From NCBI GenBank assembly GCA_009760855.2, contig WPIO01000180.1, forward strand, positions 462,970 to 526,969: a stretch of DNA of 64,000 bases, read 5' to 3'. The DNA comes from Cristatella mucedo. Its lineage: Eukaryota; Bryozoa; Phylactolaemata; Cristatellidae. Below, piece after piece: positions 59,210 through 64,000 of this stretch (positions are counted from its first letter, which is position 1; the number at the start of each line of letters is the position of its first letter). Under the pieces are notes generated by a model, which ran no database searches, was not told the origin of the DNA, and saw nothing but the letters and a program-made list of their open reading frames with translations. The translations under genes and the position numbers were made by a program.

Positions 59210-60780
59210 TTACCAGGAGCTGGATAGCCAGCAGCGGTGCTACGAGTAGCGATTCAGTGAGCTTCACCGTCCCTCCATGGCTCCATATACTGCCTTCAAC
59301 CAAAAGGTAAGCGTCCGATCATGCAAAGTGATCCGTATTCCAAGCTTCTAGGGAGAATCTAAAATCTGTGCCAGGGTAAATGGCAGTTTTCTTGAAACGC
59401 ATCAGCTGGTAGATACTCGTATTACTGAGTGACATAGATGGATGCAGGGGGCAGTTTTCCATCAGCCATTTGAAATATCTTATCTACATACCATACAAAT
59501 CCATTACCTCTATAAAATAATACTTTACAGTATTCATTTTCTTTTAATGTACAAACCATCACCAATTCCAGTTGTGGAAGCGGCACGTTTCTGGATGACT
59601 GGAGATGAAGTTTTATACTGAGGCGGTTTAATCACTCGACTCCCAGTTTTTCTCAGTGTCGCTTTTTCTGCTCTTTCTTCGCCAACCTCGCCATCGAACT
59701 GTTCAATTCTTAATGCATAACAGAATGACTATTTCTTAACCTTTTTCAAAATTAGCTTCTTGTCTTTCTCCTTGTTTTTTCTTATATTCATACTCTTCGT
59801 CTTCTCTTTGTTACATAGCATGTTTACGTACATCTGCCTTTCTCGAGCATCGCCATTTTTCTTTTGCTTCGCTTTATCTCTCTTTTGTTTACAACTTGCA
59901 TTGTGAGCTTCATTTTGAGCCATTTTGAGCTGCATCGCTTCTCTAGCATTTTAGGAATTATCATCGGATTTTTTTATAGCGATATTAGTATTAAGGTCTA
60001 GCAAAAAGAGCTTGTCTTCTGATGACCCTATACCATCATCTCTGTGGTTTTCACTCTCCTGACTCTGCTATGCTTCCCACTTTCTCTTTGTTGCGTGAGA
60101 CAAAGTCTGTTGGCTACCGAATGCGTACCGAAAGCCCCTTGAGTGCGCTATATCAAACTCTCCTGCGTAACACCCACGTGGTCTGTATGACTTTGTGGAG
60201 TTACAGACGAAGATACATTATATTACTATCACCAAGTGCTGTGGCTCATCTAACAAGATCTTTACCATGTTCTATACCAAATTCAACTGCCTTTTTAGCT
60301 GCCCCGTGTGCTGTGTCAACAAATCCTGTTCTGATGAGTGGTTTTTCATGACCTTCACACAGTCGAGTAAGCCAATCTTGCTCTCAATATTAATACCTAT
60401 CTAATTTCAACAGTGTCGACAGTTTTTGCAGTGGTAGCAACGCATTATCCATTCTGATCCATTAAACTAAATGGGTAACACCTATTTTCCTCCAGGGCCT
60501 CAAACGTAAGATCTAGAAATTATGCATGTCTACTTTTTTACAAGTAAATATATCCGCAAAATCCATTACTAACAACGCTTCACCCTACTTTTCATAGTAA
60601 CAATCCTTGCTCGCATCCGCCAAACAACAGCTTACTCTAATTCCATCCACATCTTCTTTAGATGGCATCTTTTTCCAAGATACATAGGTTCCAGAAACAT
60701 AAATTGCTCTTTCAATTTCTTCGTAAAGCGTACCTCTTTCCCTGGCGGGATCAAATGATCCTTGCAAGCTGAAAGCGAAG
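59210..60780 (-). pseudogene. Unrecognised decayed protein-coding region
   Basis: On the minus strand, coding-like segments run in order. One is at 60767-60585 (ARERGTLYEEIERAIYVSGT, then VSWKKMPSKEDVDGI). Others follow at 60580-60240, including GFVDTAHGAAKKAVEFG. After a plus-strand LINE-B tail (60030-60228) come a Lys-rich segment (59935-59729) and a segment reading RKTGSRVIKPPQYKTSSP (59690-59570), which resembles the basic tail of some transposon polyproteins. Stops and frameshifts separate them. It looks like one large dead ORF, perhaps of a mobile element; I cannot name the family. Confidence 0.4.
60030..60228 (+). mobile_element. LINE-B 3' end (sense)
   Basis: The CTCCTGACTCTGCTATGCTT block, GCGTAACACCCACGTGGTCT, and the tail ACGAAGATACATTATATTAC. 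It splits the unrecognised coding region. Confidence 0.8.
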
Positions 60781-60884
60781 CATGGAGTATCACGCTAGAA
60801 CTAGTTCTACCAGTTAACGCCTTCTATCGTAGAAATACTATATAGTTTCCAAATACTTCCATAGTAAATTTACAATGTCTCCCA

Positions 60885-62402
60885 GTTTCCTTTCTTGTCA
60901 AGAATTCTTGAACGAATTGTCGCTAAGCAGCTAGTTCCACAAATTGATAAGAATAAAATGTCAGAAAAATTGTATTCGGGGTCTAGAGGGAGCACTCCAC
61001 TGAAACTGCTCTCCACCGTGTAAACAATGTCATTCTACGTGGCAACGATGACGGGAATGTCACTGCCCTAGCTCAGCTATATCTATCAGCTGCCTTCGAC
61101 ACCAGTGATCGCGATGTTCTACTTGGACGAATAAGAGCAACGATGGGTCTAGCAGATGAGGCACTGACGTGGTTTAAATCGTACTTGTCTGATCGGATCG
61201 TGTTCAATCCGTGTCGTGTGAGGGTCAGGTCTCACACACGAGACGGGTCACCTGTGGAGTCCTTCAAGGGTTCGTCCTCACGCCTTTGCTGTTCTCCATG
61301 TATACTCAAGCTCTCAGAAAAGTGATTAAGACCCATAGAATAGGATTCAACTTTTAAGCTGGCAACGCTCAGCAGTGTTTGTCATACAAGTCGTCGGAGT
61401 TTGCAGCAGCAACTGATTGACAGAATGCTTGCCTTTCGGACATTCAATCCTAGATGTCGGAAAACTTCTTGAAACGAAATGATGACAAAACCGAACTGCT
61501 GCTCATTGGACACCCTAAGCGTGTGGCTGGATTAAAAGGCTTCGCTCTTCTAATCGGAGATGCTGCTGTGCGACCATCACCGCGTGCTCGAAATTTAGGT
61601 GTTGTTTTTGACAGCTGCCTCAATTTTAAAAGCTTTATTCAGAAGACTGCTTCTACAGCTTACCAACACGTCCAATTCCTATTTAAGATTAGGAGCTGTC
61701 TTCAACAGTGGCTTGCAAAAAATGTAACTTGCTCCTTAGTTCTGTCTCGGCTTGATTATTGTAATTCCCTTATGGCTGGGGTACCAAAGAAAGCAACTAG
61801 GCCACTTTAGCTGACTATGAAGATGGCTGCAAGGCTAGTTTGCAAATCCCAGTGGTGTGACCACGACTCTCCTTTGCTAAAAGACCTAGGATGGCGGCCG
61901 GTTGATCAACGGATACAGAGCAAAGTTCTTATGCTGACCCACAAGGCCCGCCACGGCTTGACTCCTTCGTAACTAGCTGAACTGATGCACCCAGTTTCAG
62001 CCTCCTCGTGCCCTCAGATCCTGCATGGACAATAAATTAGCTGTTCCATTCCTCTGCTTAAAGACCGTTGGCGACAGAAGCTTCAGCTCTGCAGGTCCTA
62101 GACTGTGGAACTCGCTTCCAGAATTCTTCTGCAAAGACAACTACTCTTCTGCTGCCGACTATGGCTAATCCTTTCCAGGGGTCCTGAGCTGCTACTTCCA
62201 TGCTTCTCACTACCTCAAGTGCTCTCCTGACTCTGCTATGCTTCCCACCTTCTCTTTGTTGCGCGAGACGAAGTCTGTTGGCTACCGAATGCGTACCGAA
62301 AGTCGCTCAGGCTGTGAGTGCGCTATACAAAACTCTCCTGCATAACATCCACATAGTCTTTATGACTTTTTCGAGTTACCGACGGAGATACATTACATCA
62401 TC
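60885..62402 (+). pseudogene. LINE-B RT to 3' end (sense)
   Basis: The RT begins at SRILERIVAKQLV-type sequence, followed by a broken AAFDT block. GLADEALTWFKSYLSDR is at 61143-61200. SENFLKRNDDKTELLLIGHP, ARNLGVVFDSCLNFKSFI and CNSLMAGVPKKATRPL lie at 61454-61810, then the C-terminus and the tail GGAGATACATTACATCATCA. It has frameshifts but its order is complete. Confidence 0.87.
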
Positions 62403-62523
62403 AATTTTTTCCCATCTATCCAACCCTTTGATCGATGAAGTAAAACTCAAGAGTTCTTGGCACGAACGCCAACTGATCGGGAAGTTTACCATTATTTTTA
62501 CCTAAATTGGGCATTCTAAATAA

Positions 62524-62703
62524 TAAATAAAACGACCAGCTGATTCAACAGCCTCTTTTTGTATAGCGACAGATGAGCCTTCACGGCTATCATCACCGCT
62601 TGCAGCGGTAATTAAGGACCGCCTACCACAGGATTCGAACCCACGACCTCGGGGCCGAAGTCGTGAAAAGTAGCCTACTTACCTAGTGAGCAATCACGGC
62701 TCA
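62524..62703 (-). mobile_element. tRNA-derived SINE (minus)
   Basis: The reverse complement has GTGAGCCGTGATTGCTCACT, an A box, hairpin CACGACTTCGG/CCGAGGTCGTG, B box GGGTTCGAATCC, and the body and tail. It is close to the consensus. Confidence 0.87.
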
Positions 62704-62762
62704 CCAGTAACGAAATTCATTCATTACTAAATTAAAAATATGCGTCTTTCATTTTCAGAATT

Positions 62763-63430
62763 ATGGCGGAAAGGGAACCGAAGAAGCGGAAGGCTATGAC
62801 TTTATATTTGAATGCGTTAAAGACGAGCTAGGTGAACTATGTTGAGGTTCAATTCAAACGCAATCCATCGACGATTTCCAAAACCAAAAGTAACGAAGAC
62901 ACAATTTGAAAGAAAGCGCTGGAAAACTGGAATTGAAATCGAAAACGGCAGCGAAATTCGAATTACGAGGAAGTCGGCGAAGCGTTATTCTCGTAGTTTC
63001 AATCAATACGGATTCAGAATGTTCTGACTAATAGGTGATTAACGATAGAAAAAGCTCGTCAATTGGCGATTACGCTCGCATGTGACGAGCTGTCGAACGC
63101 TTGACTTGATCGATTCTAGAAGAAACATTAAATAGAATTCAACCCCATTAATGGCAAACGAGCTGCAGCGGACCAAGAGAGGGCCGAACTATAAACGAAA
63201 AAAATATCGCCTATTGTAATCGGTGGAATCGAGCCGAGTGATATTTCCTATGCAGATGAATCGGGATTGTTTTACAGAATATTAGCGCTCCGGCGCGCCG
63301 ACAATACGATTGGCAACAAAGTCCAAAGGAATCGTCTAACCGGTTTATTTCTCTGCAATAGCACCGGAACCAAGAAAAAGGTCACTACTATCATTCAAAT
63401 ACCCAGTCTATGCAGACACAAATATTATAG
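62763..63430 (+). pseudogene. pogo/Tigger-type transposase relic
   Basis: The start reads MAEREPKKRKAMTL, like the N-terminal DNA-binding region of pogo-type (DDE_1) transposases. Near 63250-63430 it reads ADESGLFYRILA, VQRNRLTGLFLCNSTGTKKK. The ADESG and NxTG-x-K blocks surround the first catalytic Asp. Stops and frameshifts in between and loss of the later catalytic region make it dead. No terminal inverted repeats were identified; it runs straight into LINE-A at about 63430. Confidence 0.75.
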
Positions 63431-63800
63431 CAGTGACGTGCAGCTAAAAGTAGGCAGGCTTAACTGTGGACCTGATGTTGTCGTCTAGTTAAAGGTCGCC
63501 TTGGAACAGGACACTTAGACTTCTCACACTTCTGCCATGCGAGACCTGCTGGCTTGGCCGACGTTGAGCGTTAGGTTTTTAAATCTCTGAGTGACACTAG
63601 GTTGGCTCAAAACTAATAAGTTATTTTATAGTCATTAAGTTTAAAAGAAGTTTACCACCATCTATTTGCGGATGTTAGCAGTACATGGAGCCAAAGAGTT
63701 TGGAGGATTTGACGTTCTAGAAGGATCGGAGCATGCATACAGCTGTGTCAGCATGTGCCATCTGTGCAGAAGTGAGATCCTATATGAAATCTTTTATTGA
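63431..63800 (-). pseudogene. Old LINE-A RT relic (minus)
   Basis: CAGCTAAAAGTAGGCAGGCT, ATGTTGTCGTCTAG and GGATCGGAGCATGCATACAG match the RT C-terminal region in order but poorly. Confidence 0.62.
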
Positions 63801-63845
63801 GTTTGGAGATTATAATGGCAAGAGGGGAAAAGGTTCGCTGATTCA

Positions 63846-63988
63846 GCAACCTTATTTATATCGTAGCAGAGGAGTCTTAGCGGCTATCACAAGTGCTTGC
63901 AGTGGTTAGTGAAAGATCGCTTCTGCAGAACTCGAACCCATGACCTGGTCGTGAAGAGCGAACAATTTAACCGTTGGTCAAAACCAGG
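63846..63988 (-). mobile_element. Diverged SINE (minus)
   Basis: The reverse complement has a B box-like GGGTTCGAGTT, the GGTCATGGG region, and GACTCCTCTGCTACGATATA. The head is degraded. Confidence 0.6.
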
Positions 63989-64000
63989 GGTGGTTAAAAA

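Overview
The window looks like invertebrate metazoan genomic DNA. It is intron- and repeat-rich and AT-leaning, with no operon-like gene packing. It holds many decayed L2/CR1-type LINEs, tRNA-derived SINEs, Ty3/gypsy LTR sequence, a pogo/Tigger transposase relic and long microsatellites. I cannot name the species. I saw no rRNA genes, functional tRNA genes, CRISPR arrays or bacterial features.

The main result is a host gene that no single open reading frame reveals. On the minus strand, nine exons between 47162 and 9459 join with consistent splice phases into about 493 codons ending in a stop. The product is a homologue of protein SSUH2, a DnaJ-like Cys-rich zinc-finger protein. Exons: 47162-46769, 42255-41972, 34094-34034, 31598-31474, 26113-26051, 25833-25730, 21591-21499, 12070-11863, 9608-9459. 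Eight introns (217 bp to 9.4 kb) hold most of the mobile elements. The true 5' end is not resolved; an ATG lies 30 nt into the first exon I can see.

Layout. 1-4392: a decayed Ty3/gypsy element with two LTRs. 4393-8600: a mosaic of two LINE families, here called LINE-A (3' tail of ATT repeats, 3' hairpin) and LINE-B (ends GGAGATACATTACATT). 8600-47162: the SSUH2 gene with repeat-filled introns, including an inverted-LTR structure (12925-13585), a 1.2 kb CT-rich microsatellite/minisatellite (43350-44530) and several nested LINEs. 47172-54060: a near full-length LINE-A interrupted by a second LINE-A of the same orientation, with a 5-bp target duplication. 54060-57760: GC-rich LTR-type sequence, including a 1225-bp solo LTR with a 4-bp target duplication. 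57760-64000: LINE relics, an unrecognised decayed coding region (59210-60780), a LINE-B copy, SINEs and a pogo-like transposase relic.

I found no clearly new biological system. The most useful observations are the reconstructed SSUH2 gene, two of its splice acceptors lying within 6-9 nt of LINE-A 3' tails, and several resolvable nested insertions.
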